A program made the translations under genes and the position numbers. A DNA stretch of 64,000 bases from Subtercola sp. PAMC28395. Its GTDB lineage: Bacteria; Actinomycetota; Actinomycetes; Actinomycetales; Microbacteriaceae. The stretch's first letter is position 1. Every line of letters starts with the position of its first letter. Positions 44,156 through 53,275 of the stretch are shown here, piece by piece. The notes beneath the pieces are model-generated. The model was not told the origin of the DNA, searched no databases, and saw nothing but the letters and a program-made list of their open reading frames with translations. Location: contig NZ_CP076547.1 of the NCBI RefSeq assembly GCF_018889995.1, positions 2,542,001-2,606,000 of the forward strand, given 5' to 3'.

Positions 44156-46645
44156 ATGACGCCCAGAACTCCCGAACCCGAAGCTCCGATCGTCGAGAAC
44201 ATCGAAGACATCGACGTCTCGAGCGAAATGCAGGGGTCGTTCCTCGAATACGCCTACTCGGTGATCTATTCGCGTGCACTTCCGGATGCCCGTGACGGCA
44301 TGAAGCCTGTACAACGCCGCATCCTCTTCCAGATGAGCGAGATGGGGCTTCGCCCCGACCGGGGCCACGTCAAGTCGGCCCGCGTGGTCGGCGAGGTGAT
44401 GGGAAAGCTTCACCCGCACGGCGACGCATCGATCTACGACGCCATGGTTCGTCTGGCGCAGAGCTGGACCCTGCGGCTCCCCCTCATCGACGGCCACGGC
44501 AACTTCGGTTCGCTCGACGACGGCCCGGCGGCCTCGCGGTACACCGAGGCCCGTCTCGCGCCGGCTGCACTGCTCATGACCGACGGGCTCGACGAAGATG
44601 TCGTAGACTTCGTTCCCAACTACGACAACCAGCTCACCCAGCCCGACGTGCTGCCTGCGGCCTACCCCAATCTGCTGGTGAACGGCGCGAGCGGCATCGC
44701 CGTGGGTATGGCCACGAACATGGCGCCGCACAACCTCATCGAAGTGGTCTCGGGTGCCCGTTACCTGATCACGCACCCCGACGCGACCGTCGATGACCTG
44801 ATGTCGTTCATACCCGGCCCCGACCTGCCGGGGGGCGGCACGATCGTGGGTCTGGCGGGCATCCGTGATGCCTACACGACCGGCCGGGGGGCGTTCAAGA
44901 CCCGGGCGAAGGTCAGCGTCGAGACGTTGACTGCCCGCAAGGTGGGTCTCGTCGTGACCGAACTGCCCTACCTCGTGGGAGCCGAGAAGGTCATCTCGAA
45001 GATCAAAGACGGCGTGAACGCGAAGAAGCTGCAGGGAATCTCCGACGTCACCGACCTCACCGACCGCACGAACGGCCTGCGGCTCGTCATCGGCATCAAG
45101 ACGGGGTTCAGCCCCGAGGCGGTGCTCGAGCAACTGTACAAACTCACGCCGCTCGAAGACTCGTTCAACATCAACAACGTCGCGCTGGTCGGCGGCCAGC
45201 CCCAGACGCTCGGGCTGAAAGAGCTGCTGCAGGTCTACATCGACCACCGCATCGAGGTGACGACCCGGCGCACGCAGTTCCGGCTCACGAAGCGACGCGA
45301 TCGGCTGCACCTCGTACTGGGGCTCCTGATCGCCATCCTCGACATCGACGAGGTCATCCAGGTGATTCGCAACAGCGACGACACCGAGCAGGCGCGGGTC
45401 CGGTTGATCGACGTCTTCGACCTCGACACACTGCAGGCCGACTACATCCTCGAGCTGCGCCTTCGACGGTTGACGAAGTTCTCACGCATCGAACTCGAGG
45501 CCGAACGCGATCAGCTCCGCCGCGAGATCGAGCACCTCGAAGCGCTCCTGGCCAGCAAGGCTCTCATCAGGCAGACCGTCTCAGAAGAGCTCGACGACGT
45601 CGCCGACAAGCTGGGCACGCCGCGCCGAACGATGCTCACCGAGGCCCGCGCAGCGGCGCCCGCGGCGGCCCGCGGCCGCAGCCTGCCTTCGCTCGAACTC
45701 GCAGACACTCCTTGCCGTGTGTTCCTCAGCACGACCGGCAGGGCACTTCGGGTCGATCTTCCGAACGACGGCGAGCAGGCTCCGGATGCTGCGGCTCACG
45801 CGCGTCGCAGCAAACACGATGCCGTCCGCTCCACGGTGCTCACGACAACCCGCACGGAGATCGGCGCCGTCACGAACCTGGGCCGCGTCATCCGCATGTC
45901 GGTGCTCGACCTGCCGTCGGCCCCTTCGGCGTCGATCCAGCTCGCCGCCGGGGTGCGAATCTCCGACTATCTCGCCGTCGATGCCAAGCGCGAACGCGTC
46001 GTCGCTCTCGTCTCGCTCACCTCAGAGACCCCGATCGCGCTCGGCACGAAACAGGGGGTCGTGAAACGCGTCACGCCCGGCGACTGGCCGAACAAGCCGG
46101 ACTTCGAGCTCATCACCCTGAAGCCCGGCGACGAGGTCGTCGGTGCAGCGCAGGCACAGGAGTCGTCGAACCTGGTGTTCGTGGCAACGGATGCCCAGCT
46201 CCTGCACTTCCCGGCGGCCAGCGTTCGCCCGCAGGGGCGCCTGGCCGGAGGCATGGCCGGCATGAGCCTGTCGGGGGGAGCAACGGTCATTGCGTTCTCC
46301 GCCGTTGTGCCGAGCACTGACGCCGACGAGGAGCTGCAGATCGTGGTCGCGACTGTCGCTGGCAGTTCCGGCGTTCTCCCCGGTACAGACACCGGGTCGG
46401 CCAAGGTCTCCCGGTTCACCGAGTTCCCACCGAAGGGCCGTGCCACGGGTGGAGTGCGTGCGCATCGCTTCCTGAGGGGCGAAGATGCACTCCAACTCGC
46501 CTGGGTCGGCCAGGCCCCGGCTCTCGCTGTGGCCGCAGACGGTGCGGTGCGAACCCTTCCAGATGCGGGCGCGAAACGTGATGCCTCAGGTACTCCCCTG
46601 GCTGCCGCCGTCGGCTCGATCGGCTTCGCCGTCTCCATTGATTGA
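44156..46645 (+). CDS. parC: DNA topoisomerase IV/gyrase-type subunit A
   Basis: Breakage-reunion subunit of a type IIA topoisomerase. The 829 residues include the winged-helix domain (SRALPDARDGMKPVQRRIL, LHPHGDASIYDAMV), the active-site Tyr129 in ASRYTEARL, a coiled-coil tower and a C-terminal beta-propeller. The DNA-wrapping GyrA box is not obvious, favouring ParC over GyrA. The partner parE lies about 600 bp downstream on the same strand, separated by a small inverted gene. Confidence 0.92.
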   Translation: MTPRTPEPEAPIVENIEDIDVSSEMQGSFLEYAYSVIYSRALPDARDGMKPVQRRILFQMSEMGLRPDRGHVKSARVVGEVMGKLHPHGDASIYDAMVRLAQSWTLRLPLIDGHGNFGSLDDGPAASRYTEARLAPAALLMTDGLDEDVVDFVPNYDNQLTQPDVLPAAYPNLLVNGASGIAVGMATNMAPHNLIEVVSGARYLITHPDATVDDLMSFIPGPDLPGGGTIVGLAGIRDAYTTGRGAFKTRAKVSVETLTARKVGLVVTELPYLVGAEKVISKIKDGVNAKKLQGISDVTDLTDRTNGLRLVIGIKTGFSPEAVLEQLYKLTPLEDSFNINNVALVGGQPQTLGLKELLQVYIDHRIEVTTRRTQFRLTKRRDRLHLVLGLLIAILDIDEVIQVIRNSDDTEQARVRLIDVFDLDTLQADYILELRLRRLTKFSRIELEAERDQLRREIEHLEALLASKALIRQTVSEELDDVADKLGTPRRTMLTEARAAAPAAARGRSLPSLELADTPCRVFLSTTGRALRVDLPNDGEQAPDAAAHARRSKHDAVRSTVLTTTRTEIGAVTNLGRVIRMSVLDLPSAPSASIQLAAGVRISDYLAVDAKRERVVALVSLTSETPIALGTKQGVVKRVTPGDWPNKPDFELITLKPGDEVVGAAQAQESSNLVFVATDAQLLHFPAASVRPQGRLAGGMAGMSLSGGATVIAFSAVVPSTDADEELQIVVATVAGSSGVLPGTDTGSAKVSRFTEFPPKGRATGGVRAHRFLRGEDALQLAWVGQAPALAVAADGAVRTLPDAGAKRDASGTPLAAAVGSIGFAVSID

Positions 46646-46648
46646 GAC

Positions 46649-46681
46649 GGCTGGCCGGGCTGATGAGGCTGGCTGGGCTGA
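46649..46681 (+). repeat. Short tandem duplication after the parC stop
   Basis: Two 15-mers GGCTGGC(C/T)GGGCTGA (46649-46663 and 46667-46681) differ at one base and end in TGA. They lie directly downstream of the parC stop codon. Confidence 0.55.
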
Positions 46682-46686
46682 CCGCT

Positions 46687-46723
46687 GGTTGAGTAGGGGC
46701 GCGAAGCGCCCCGTATCGAAACC
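46687..46723. repeat. REP-like palindromic element
   Basis: ggttgagtag-gggcgc-gaa-gcgcccc-gtatcgaaacc: a central gggcgc/gcgccc hairpin flanked by ggtt...aacc ends. Similar GGTTGAGTAG...TATCGAAACC palindromes recur between genes in Microbacteriaceae genomes (from memory), so this is probably one copy of a dispersed intergenic repeat. Confidence 0.6.
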
Positions 46724-46734
46724 GCAGGAAACGA

Positions 46735-46773
46735 AAAAGCGGCGCCGGGCATCCAGTGATGCCGAGGCGCCGC
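46735..46773 (-). terminator. Terminator of the DUF7455 gene
   Basis: Two-part stem gcggcgcc/ggcgccgc with inner ggcatc/gatgcc, followed on the minus strand by TTTTT. It lies 24 nt after the DUF7455 stop and can also end parC transcription. Confidence 0.85.
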
Positions 46774-46796
46774 TCTTCAAGCGTGCGTAGTGGCTA

Positions 46797-47033
46797 CTAC
46801 GAGCGGTGGTCTTCGAGCAGTCGCGCGGACTCGTCGTGCCAGCTCTTGGCGATGGGGAACAGCTTGGCGTGGACCTCGCGACCGTGGTGCGCGCAGAACA
46901 GGAGTTCACCGCTGGCCATCTCGACACGGACGTAGGCCTGTGCGCCACAGCTGTCGCAGCGGTCGGCACCGGTCAGCTGACGGCTCACTTCGAGATCGCC
47001 CACCACGCTGGTCTCTGTTGCAATTGTTTGCAT
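46797..47033 (-). CDS. DUF7455 small zinc-binding-like protein
   Basis: A 78-residue protein with CDSCGAQAYVRV and FCAHHGRE forming a probable CxxC...CxHH zinc site; actinobacterial relatives are DUF7455. ATG 47033 has AGGAG at proper distance, deciding it over an earlier in-frame start. It is inverted between parC and parE, as seen in related genomes. Role unknown; the compact zinc fold suggests nucleic-acid or protein binding. Confidence 0.82.
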   Translation of the reverse strand: MQTIATETSVVGDLEVSRQLTGADRCDSCGAQAYVRVEMASGELLFCAHHGREVHAKLFPIAKSWHDESARLLEDHRS

Positions 47034-47241
47034 CTTCTGGCTCCTCACGGGTTCGTACCTCAGACAATCTGTGTAACCAATACAAGCATGAGTATGTTCC
47101 CACTAGGTTACATTCGTCTGTGTTTCGCTGTGCGCGTACGGCACACCCGCATTCGGGTGTCGATGCCGTCTGATGTCAGTGCCCGAAAGTATGGTTGGTG
47201 GTTGGGTGGGAACCCGTCAACCCATCACGAAGGGCAACTCT

Positions 47242-49323
47242 GTGGCATCCTCCGACTACTCGGCCAGGCACCTGTCGGTTCTCGAGGGTCTCGAAGCTGT
47301 TCGCAAGCGCCCTGGCATGTATATCGGCTCGACGGGGCCACGCGGGCTCATGCACTGCCTCTGGGAGATCATCGACAACTCGGTCGACGAGGCGCTGGGT
47401 GGCCACGGCAACGAGATCTCGATCATCCTGCACCCTGACAACAGCGTCGAGGTGCGTGACAGGGCTCGCGGCATACCGGTCGACATCGAGCCGCGCACCG
47501 GCCTGTCTGGCGTCGAAGTGGTCTTCACCAAGCTGCACGCCGGTGGCAAATTCGGTTCGGGTTCGTATGCGGCCTCTGGTGGGCTGCATGGCGTGGGCGC
47601 CTCGGTTGTCAACGCGCTGTCTGAGCGGCTCGACGTCGAGGTCGACCGTGACGGCAAGACCTGGGCGATGTCGTTCCACCGAGGGGAGCCGGGCAATTTC
47701 GCCGATGCCGGTGCACCGACTCCTTCGTCGAAATTCACTCCGTTCGAGAACAAGAGCGAACTGCGTGTCGTCGGCAAGGTGGCCCGCGGTGTGACCGGTA
47801 CCCGCATCAGGTACTGGGCCGACCCGCAGATCTTCACTGAGTCCACGCAGTTCCAGACCGACGAGCTCGTCGACCGGGCACGCCAGACCGCGTTCCTCGT
47901 GTCGGGGCTCTCGCTCGACATCACCGACAACCGTGGCGAAGAGACTCTGCACGAATCGTTCAGCTACGAGGGGGGTCTTGCCGAGTTCGTCGACTTTCTG
48001 GCACCGGATGCCCCGCTCACCGACACCTGGCGCCTGACGGGTGATGGCAGCTTCACCGAGACCGTGCCCGTACTCAGCGATGCCGGGGCGATGGTGCCAA
48101 CCGAGCTCACCAGGGACTGCACGGTCGATGTCGCCCTGCGGTGGGGAACGGGGTACGAGACGACGGTCAAGACCTTCGTCAACATCATCTCCACCCCGAA
48201 GGGGGGCACGCACCTCGCCGGTTTCGAGGCAGGGCTGCTCCGCTTTCTGCGCACCACCGTCGAAGCCAACGCACGCCGGTTGAAGGTCGGCAACGACAAG
48301 CTCGACAAAGAAGACGTTCTCGCAGGTCTCACCGCGGTGTTGACGGTTCGGCTGCCGGAGCCACAGTTCGAGGGCCAGACCAAGGAGATCCTCGGAACGC
48401 CTGCCGTTCGCAACATCGTGACCTCGGTCGTGACGAAGTCGCTCTCCGAGAGGTTCTCGTCGTCGAAACGCGACGACAAGACCCAGACAGCGCTGGTGCT
48501 CGACAAAGTTGTCGCCGAGATGAAGTCCCGTATCTCGGCGCGCGCCCACAAAGAGACACAGCGCCGAAAGAATGCGCTCGAGAGCTCATCGTTGCCGGCG
48601 AAGCTCGTCGACTGTCGCAGCAGCGATGTGGTCTCGAGTGAACTGTTCATCGTCGAGGGTGACTCGGCGCTCGGCACGGCGAAACTGGCGCGCAACAGCG
48701 AGTTCCAGGCCCTGCTGCCCATTCGCGGCAAGATCCTGAACGTGCAGAAGGCGTCGGTCTCCGACATGCTCTCGAACAGCGAGTGTGCTTCGATCATCCA
48801 GGTGCTCGGCGCCGGGTCGGGCCGTTCGTTCGACCTGGATTCGGCCAGGTACGGCAAGATCATCCTGATGAGCGATGCCGATGTCGACGGCGCACACATC
48901 CGCACACTGCTGTTGACGTTGTTCTTCCGGTACATGCGGCCGATGATCGACGCTGGGCGTGTCTTCGCGGCAGTACCTCCGCTGCACCGGGTGGTCGTGA
49001 TGAATCCGGGCACCAAACCGAACGAGACCATCTACACCTACTCGGAGACCGAACTGCAGGGCGTGCTTGCCGGGCTGAAGCGCACGAACAAGCGCTACCA
49101 GGATCCGATCCAGCGGTACAAGGGCCTCGGCGAGATGGATGCCGACCAGCTCGCATTGACGACGATGGACAAGCGACACCGAATGCTTCGCCGGGTTCGC
49201 GTCACCGATGCCCAGGCCGCCGAACGCACCTTCGAGCTCCTGATGGGCGACGATGTCGCCCCGCGCAAGGAGTTCATCATCGCCGGGAGCTCAGGGTTGT
49301 CGCGCGATCGCATCGACACCTAG
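47242..49323 (+). CDS. parE: DNA topoisomerase IV/gyrase-type subunit B
   Basis: ATPase subunit of the type IIA topoisomerase. The GHKL ATP fold is evident (EIIDNSVDEALGG, GGLHGVGASVVNALS), then the transducer (KGGTHLAGF), and the TOPRIM domain (EGDSALGTAK, SDADVDGAHIRTLLLT) with C-terminal RYKGLGEMDADQL. GTG 47242 preceded by GAAGGG gives the usual N-terminus ASSDYSARHLSVLEGLE; upstream ATGs at 47173 and 47191 would add a non-conserved stretch. The last codons (RIDT-stop) form the start of an 88-bp tandem array downstream. 693 residues. Confidence 0.92.
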   Translation: MASSDYSARHLSVLEGLEAVRKRPGMYIGSTGPRGLMHCLWEIIDNSVDEALGGHGNEISIILHPDNSVEVRDRARGIPVDIEPRTGLSGVEVVFTKLHAGGKFGSGSYAASGGLHGVGASVVNALSERLDVEVDRDGKTWAMSFHRGEPGNFADAGAPTPSSKFTPFENKSELRVVGKVARGVTGTRIRYWADPQIFTESTQFQTDELVDRARQTAFLVSGLSLDITDNRGEETLHESFSYEGGLAEFVDFLAPDAPLTDTWRLTGDGSFTETVPVLSDAGAMVPTELTRDCTVDVALRWGTGYETTVKTFVNIISTPKGGTHLAGFEAGLLRFLRTTVEANARRLKVGNDKLDKEDVLAGLTAVLTVRLPEPQFEGQTKEILGTPAVRNIVTSVVTKSLSERFSSSKRDDKTQTALVLDKVVAEMKSRISARAHKETQRRKNALESSSLPAKLVDCRSSDVVSSELFIVEGDSALGTAKLARNSEFQALLPIRGKILNVQKASVSDMLSNSECASIIQVLGAGSGRSFDLDSARYGKIILMSDADVDGAHIRTLLLTLFFRYMRPMIDAGRVFAAVPPLHRVVVMNPGTKPNETIYTYSETELQGVLAGLKRTNKRYQDPIQRYKGLGEMDADQLALTTMDKRHRMLRRVRVTDAQAAERTFELLMGDDVAPRKEFIIAGSSGLSRDRIDT

Positions 49324-49532
49324 CGAACCGACGAAGCATAGCTTCGTCGGCGCTGGCGTCGCGCGATTGCTGTGCAATCGCCATAGCTCCAGCGCGCGCA
49401 TCGACACCTAGCGAACCGACGAAGCATAGCTTCGTCGGCGCTGGCGTCGCGCGATTGCTGTGCAATCGCCATAGCTCCAGCGCGCGCATCGACACCTAGC
49501 GAACCGACGAAGCATAGCTTCGTCGGCGCTGG
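49309..49532. repeat. 88-bp tandem array with paired hairpins at the parE 3' end
   Basis: Two full 88-bp units (49309-49396, 49397-49484) and a 48-bp partial unit (49485-49532), identical by eye. Each unit begins with the last codons and TAG stop of parE. Each carries a 10-bp hairpin (ccgacgaagc-ata-gcttcgtcgg, first at 49328-49350) and an 8-bp hairpin (gcgattgc-tgt-gcaatcgc, first at 49363-49381) inside a gcgctgg/ccagcgc outer stem. The structure is BIME-like: two palindromes per unit. Confidence 0.92.
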
Positions 49533-49589
49533 TTGACCTCAACGCACTATTCGCGCCGGAACGAGGGCCGACGATCAGTCGATCTGACC

Positions 49590-50402
49590 CTATTCGCTGA
49601 GGGGAGCCGCCGCGATCGTGCTGCGAGCTTCGGATGCACGCCGATCGATCTCGTCGAGCTCGGCCGTCGCCGCTGGCAGAGTCTCTCCGCGGCGCGCGAG
49701 TGCAGCCTCCAGAAGCCAGTCGGCCAGGGCCGGATTGTTCGCCAGCACGGGGCCGTGGAGGTGTGTACCGATGAGGTTGCCCACCCAGTAGCCTTCGACG
49801 CGCTCGTCGGGGGTTACGAGGAGGGTACCGACCGCGTTCGCCCCGGATGCCGCAACAGCTGCCGCGCCAGCGCTGGCCCCGGGCCCTGTGGCCGCGACGT
49901 TGCCACGCCCGTAGATGACGTGCCCGATAGCTGTCGCATCGCCGATGTCGACATACGAACCACGGTTCTCGAAGCCGACGAGGAGGCCGAGGCGGGACTC
50001 GATGACGAAGTCGCCCACCACTCGCTCCCCCGCAACTGTGGTCGTCACCGGAAACACTCCGGCACCTTCGAGCTCCCGGCCATCCGCGAGCCTGACCCAT
50101 TCGCCGAGCAGCTGGAATCCACCGCCGACAGCAAGCAGAGGCACCCCTGCTGACGCCAGCGTGTGCAGGGCGGGCGACACCTCGTCGATCCACGGCTCGG
50201 TCTCGATCAGCGCCGAGACCGGTCCGCTGCCGATGAACACCAGGTCGGTCTCCGGCGAGATGATGTCGCCGTGCTCAATCCGGTCGACTACTACGGTGAG
50301 ACCGCGTGATTCGGCGCGGAAGCGCAGAACGTCGACATTGCCGCTCTCGCCGTTCATTCCGAGGGTGCGAGGGAAGAGGTGGGAGATGCGCAATCCGGTC
50401 AT
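49590..50402 (-). CDS. gatD: GatD-like glutamine-amidotransferase subunit lacking the catalytic cysteine
   Basis: Partner of MurT. In Staphylococcus and Streptococcus GatD releases ammonia from glutamine for amidation of the lipid II D-Glu alpha-carboxyl. The 270-residue class-I amidotransferase fold is recognizable (SGNVDVLRFRAESRG, VFIGSGPVSAL, THLHGPVLANNP with His216). However, the nucleophile elbow reads LLAVGGGFQLLG: Gly93 (codon GGC, 50124-50126) occupies the position of the catalytic Cys in the usual A-V-C-G-G-F/Y-Q motif, and no cysteine occurs anywhere in the protein. An Ala/Gly-rich insert lies at about residues 169-192. ATG overlaps the murT stop by 4 nt. A conventional glutaminase activity is not expected. 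Confidence 0.85.
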   Translation of the reverse strand: MTGLRISHLFPRTLGMNGESGNVDVLRFRAESRGLTVVVDRIEHGDIISPETDLVFIGSGPVSALIETEPWIDEVSPALHTLASAGVPLLAVGGGFQLLGEWVRLADGRELEGAGVFPVTTTVAGERVVGDFVIESRLGLLVGFENRGSYVDIGDATAIGHVIYGRGNVAATGPGASAGAAAVAASGANAVGTLLVTPDERVEGYWVGNLIGTHLHGPVLANNPALADWLLEAALARRGETLPAATAELDEIDRRASEARSTIAAAPLSE

Positions 50403-51682
50403 GACTTGCCCCCGCCTTCGAGCTCTTTGAAACCGAGGATCTTGCGAATGAGCATCATCTGTTCGTAGTTCAGGATCATCGTCTTTCGCCCGGTATTCGG
50501 CCGGGGAAGGGCGAGAAACTGTTTGATCGCCGAACGCACGTCGAGTTCGACGGTTCCGACAGGAATCCCGGCGTACCCGAACCGAACAGCGAACTGCCAC
50601 GCTTTCGAGCCGGTGATCACGTCGACGTGGTCGAGCCTGCTGAGGTCGATGTCATAGATCCACGACGGGTCGGGCGTTCCCTCGTCGACCGCCATGAAGA
50701 CCTGCTCTGGCGCCGCTTCGAGCGAATCGAGGTTCAGTTGGAGGCTCGCCGGATTCTTCATCATGATGATCTCGATGGCTTCGTTGCCCACGTGAAGCAA
50801 CTCGCCCCGGCCGTAGACCGTCGTGAGGCCGTTGAGGGCCGCCGTCACGAGCCCAGGGTGAAAGCGGTCACCGAGGATCGCCTTAGCCGTGGCAGCGGCA
50901 CCGGCGGCATCGAGTGCGTAGTGCAGGCCCCTGGCCGGCAGCCTCACTGCCACGTCACGCCCGTCGATCGCGAGCACAGCCTGGCTCTCACCGAGGTCGG
51001 TCACCGTCACCTCGGCTTCGCGATCCCCTGCCTGCACGCCGCCTGTACCGAACCGGTCCGCCGAGGCGACTCCGTGGGCCGAGGCGGCGATGAGCTCCGG
51101 AGCGGCACCGAAGAACGTGACCTCACGAGAGCCGGCGAGGCGGGAGTCGAGGTCCACGAGGTGGTTGTCGTCACGATTGAGCACAAGGGCCCGGGTGGCA
51201 GTGCCGGCCACTTCTTCGAGCATCCTCACGACTCGTTCGGGCTCGTGGTACCTGTTGAGCTGGTCGATCTGGATGTTCAGCAGCAGCACGGTCGTCGGCT
51301 TCAGCATCTTCGCGATCTTGGGGCCGTAGCCTTCGTCGACCTCGAGAATCGCGATGTCAGCGTCGAGCACACCGGTCACCGAAACACTCGAGAGAACAGA
51401 CGACGCGATGCCCTGAGGCAGGTTGCCACCGGAAGGGTTCGTGAAGACCTTGAGCCCGTGTTCGCGCAGGATCGCCGCCAGCATGTTCGTGGTGGTCGAT
51501 TTACCGTTCGAACCCGAAACCGCCACAACACCGAGCGGGATGCGCGAGATCGTGTCTTCGAGAAAGCGCGGAGCGATCGTGAGCGCGATGGTGCCCGGGA
51601 TGGCCGAACCGCCGCCTCGCGCACGTGCGGCGAGCCGAACGGCTCGGCCGACCAGAACAGCCGTCGTGGTGCGAAGACTCAA
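50399..51682 (-). CDS. murT: MurT-like Mur ligase, cysteine-free
   Basis: A 427-residue Mur-ligase-family enzyme that in characterized homologues activates the D-Glu alpha-carboxyl of lipid II with ATP. Visible: P-loop SGSNGKSTTTN (Lys61), LEVDEGY, the DQLNR stretch, KNPAS (309-313), the conserved D-x-S-W (DPSW, 338-341) and the C-terminal DUF1727 region (TGSKAWQFAVRFGYAGI). The four-cysteine zinc ribbon described in S. aureus and S. pneumoniae MurT, expected around residues 190-240, is absent; the whole protein has no cysteine. It begins 3 nt after the sigA stop and is coupled to gatD by a 4-nt overlap. Confidence 0.87.
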   Translation of the reverse strand: MSLRTTTAVLVGRAVRLAARARGGGSAIPGTIALTIAPRFLEDTISRIPLGVVAVSGSNGKSTTTNMLAAILREHGLKVFTNPSGGNLPQGIASSVLSSVSVTGVLDADIAILEVDEGYGPKIAKMLKPTTVLLLNIQIDQLNRYHEPERVVRMLEEVAGTATRALVLNRDDNHLVDLDSRLAGSREVTFFGAAPELIAASAHGVASADRFGTGGVQAGDREAEVTVTDLGESQAVLAIDGRDVAVRLPARGLHYALDAAGAAATAKAILGDRFHPGLVTAALNGLTTVYGRGELLHVGNEAIEIIMMKNPASLQLNLDSLEAAPEQVFMAVDEGTPDPSWIYDIDLSRLDHVDVITGSKAWQFAVRFGYAGIPVGTVELDVRSAIKQFLALPRPNTGRKTMILNYEQMMLIRKILGFKELEGGGKS

Positions 51683-51685
51683 GGT

Positions 51686-53062
51686 CTACTCGAGGTAGTC
51701 GCGAAGCGACTGCGAACGCGAGGGGTGGCGGAGTTTGGCCATCGTCTTGGACTCGATCTGGCGAATGCGCTCACGCGTCACGCCGAACGTGTCACCGATC
51801 TGGTCGAGAGTCTTCGGCATGCCGTCTCCGAGGCCGAAGCGCATGCGGATGACGCCGGCTTCGCGTTCAGAGAGGGAGTCGAGCAACGACTCGAGCTGCT
51901 TCTGCAGCATGGTGAAGCCCACGGCGTCAGCGGGCACGACTGCCTCGGTGTCTTCGATCAGGTCACCGAATTCACTGTCGCCGTCTTCACCGAGCGGGGT
52001 GTGGAGAGAGATGGGCTCGCGACCGTACTTCTGAACCTCCACGACCTTCTCGGGGGTCATGTCGAGTTCACGCGACAGTTCTTCTGGCGTGGGTTCACGA
52101 CCGAGGTCCTGCAGCATCTGGCGCTGGACACGAGCCAGCTTGTTGATGACCTCGACCATGTGGACCGGGATGCGGATGGTGCGCGCCTGGTCGGCCATTG
52201 CCCTCGTGATCGCCTGGCGGATCCACCAGGTCGCGTACGTCGAGAACTTGAAACCCTTGGTGTAGTCGAACTTCTCGACGGCACGGATGAGGCCCAGGTT
52301 TCCCTCCTGGATGAGGTCGAGAAACTGCATTCCCCGGCCGGTGTAGCGCTTGGCAAGGCTCACGACGAGGCGCAGGTTCGCGCCGAGCAGGTGGCTCTTG
52401 GCCCGCTGCCCGTCTTTGGCGACCCACTGCAGTTCGCGTTTGACCTGGGGAGTGAGGCCCTCGGCGTTCGCCAGCTTGTCTTCGGCGAACAGCCCCGCCT
52501 CGATGCGCATGGCGAGCTCGACTTCTTCGGCCGCGTTCAGAAGCGCGACCTTGCCGATCTGCTTCAGGTAGTCCTTGACCGGGTCAGCTGTGGCGCCCGT
52601 GATTGCGCTCGAGTAGACGGGAACGTCATCGTCATCGTCGACGAGCGAGAGGACGAGTGCGCCCGAGGGTAGGTCTTCGGTCGATGCCGACTTCTTGGAG
52701 TCGTCGTCGGAATCCGAATCGTCGGCCGAGTCGCTGTCGGCGTCGGGCACGGCAACAACGACGAGCACGTCTTCGGTGTCGTCTTCAACCACGACAACGT
52801 CGTCGAGTTCGACCGCTTCGTCGTCGTCGTCTGCGTCGCTGGCGCCAGATGCCTTGCTTGCCGTTGCCTTGCCGCGGGCAGTCGCCTTGACGGCAGGCCC
52901 GGTCTTCTTGGCGGCGGCCGACTTGGCTGCTGTTGTCTTGGCTGCCGTTGTCTTGGTTGCCGTTACCTTGGTTGCGGGAGCTTTGGCTGCCGCAGCGGTC
53001 TTGGTTGCAGGCGCCTTGGCAGCGGGCGCCTTTGTGGCGGAGGGAGCTTTCGTGGTGGCCAT
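51686..53062 (-). CDS. sigA: Primary RNA polymerase sigma factor
   Basis: Housekeeping sigma-70 factor directing RNA polymerase to -10/-35 promoters. The 458 residues start with a long Lys/Ala/Thr-rich, probably disordered tail (about 1-70) and an acidic stretch, then region 1.2 ([16 protein letters not shown]), region 2 ([36 protein letters not shown]), region 3 and region 4.2 ([20 protein letters not shown]). ATG 53062 follows AAAGGTGATC. Downstream murT is only 3 nt away, so read-through into murT/gatD is likely. Confidence 0.96.
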   Translation of the reverse strand: MATTKAPSATKAPAAKAPATKTAAAAKAPATKVTATKTTAAKTTAAKSAAAKKTGPAVKATARGKATASKASGASDADDDDEAVELDDVVVVEDDTEDVLVVVAVPDADSDSADDSDSDDDSKKSASTEDLPSGALVLSLVDDDDDVPVYSSAITGATADPVKDYLKQIGKVALLNAAEEVELAMRIEAGLFAEDKLANAEGLTPQVKRELQWVAKDGQRAKSHLLGANLRLVVSLAKRYTGRGMQFLDLIQEGNLGLIRAVEKFDYTKGFKFSTYATWWIRQAITRAMADQARTIRIPVHMVEVINKLARVQRQMLQDLGREPTPEELSRELDMTPEKVVEVQKYGREPISLHTPLGEDGDSEFGDLIEDTEAVVPADAVGFTMLQKQLESLLDSLSEREAGVIRMRFGLGDGMPKTLDQIGDTFGVTRERIRQIESKTMAKLRHPSRSQSLRDYLE

Positions 53063-53142
53063 GAGATCACCTTTCACACCGGGCGAGAAACCAGGAACGC
53101 CAGATCTGGCGAGCCCGAGTCAAGGTCGACCGGAGTTGTTTT

Positions 53143-53167
53143 TTGACATTACTAAGACCCATGTCAA
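53143..53167. promoter_or_regulatory. Palindrome TTGACAT-N11-ATGTCAA upstream of sigA
   Basis: Perfect 7-bp inverted repeat 81 bp upstream of the sigA start, with TTGACA readable as a -35 element on both strands. No matching TATAAT at 17 bp was found, so it is more likely an operator. The rest of the 213-bp gap is AT-richer than average and shows a TTGACA near 53277 that could also be a -35. Confidence 0.4.
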
Positions 53168-53275
53168 GTGCTGGGCTTTTGCGTTGCCGTATGAACGGCC
53201 ACCCCAATACAAGAACGGGTCTCTAGCACTAATTATTGCACGGATTGAGAAACATTCTGACCTCAACACGATTTG

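Noticed and set aside
49309..49532. Regular 88-bp repeats considered as a CRISPR array.
   Set aside because: Units are contiguous with no unique spacers, are longer than CRISPR repeats, derive from the parE 3' end, and no cas genes are present.
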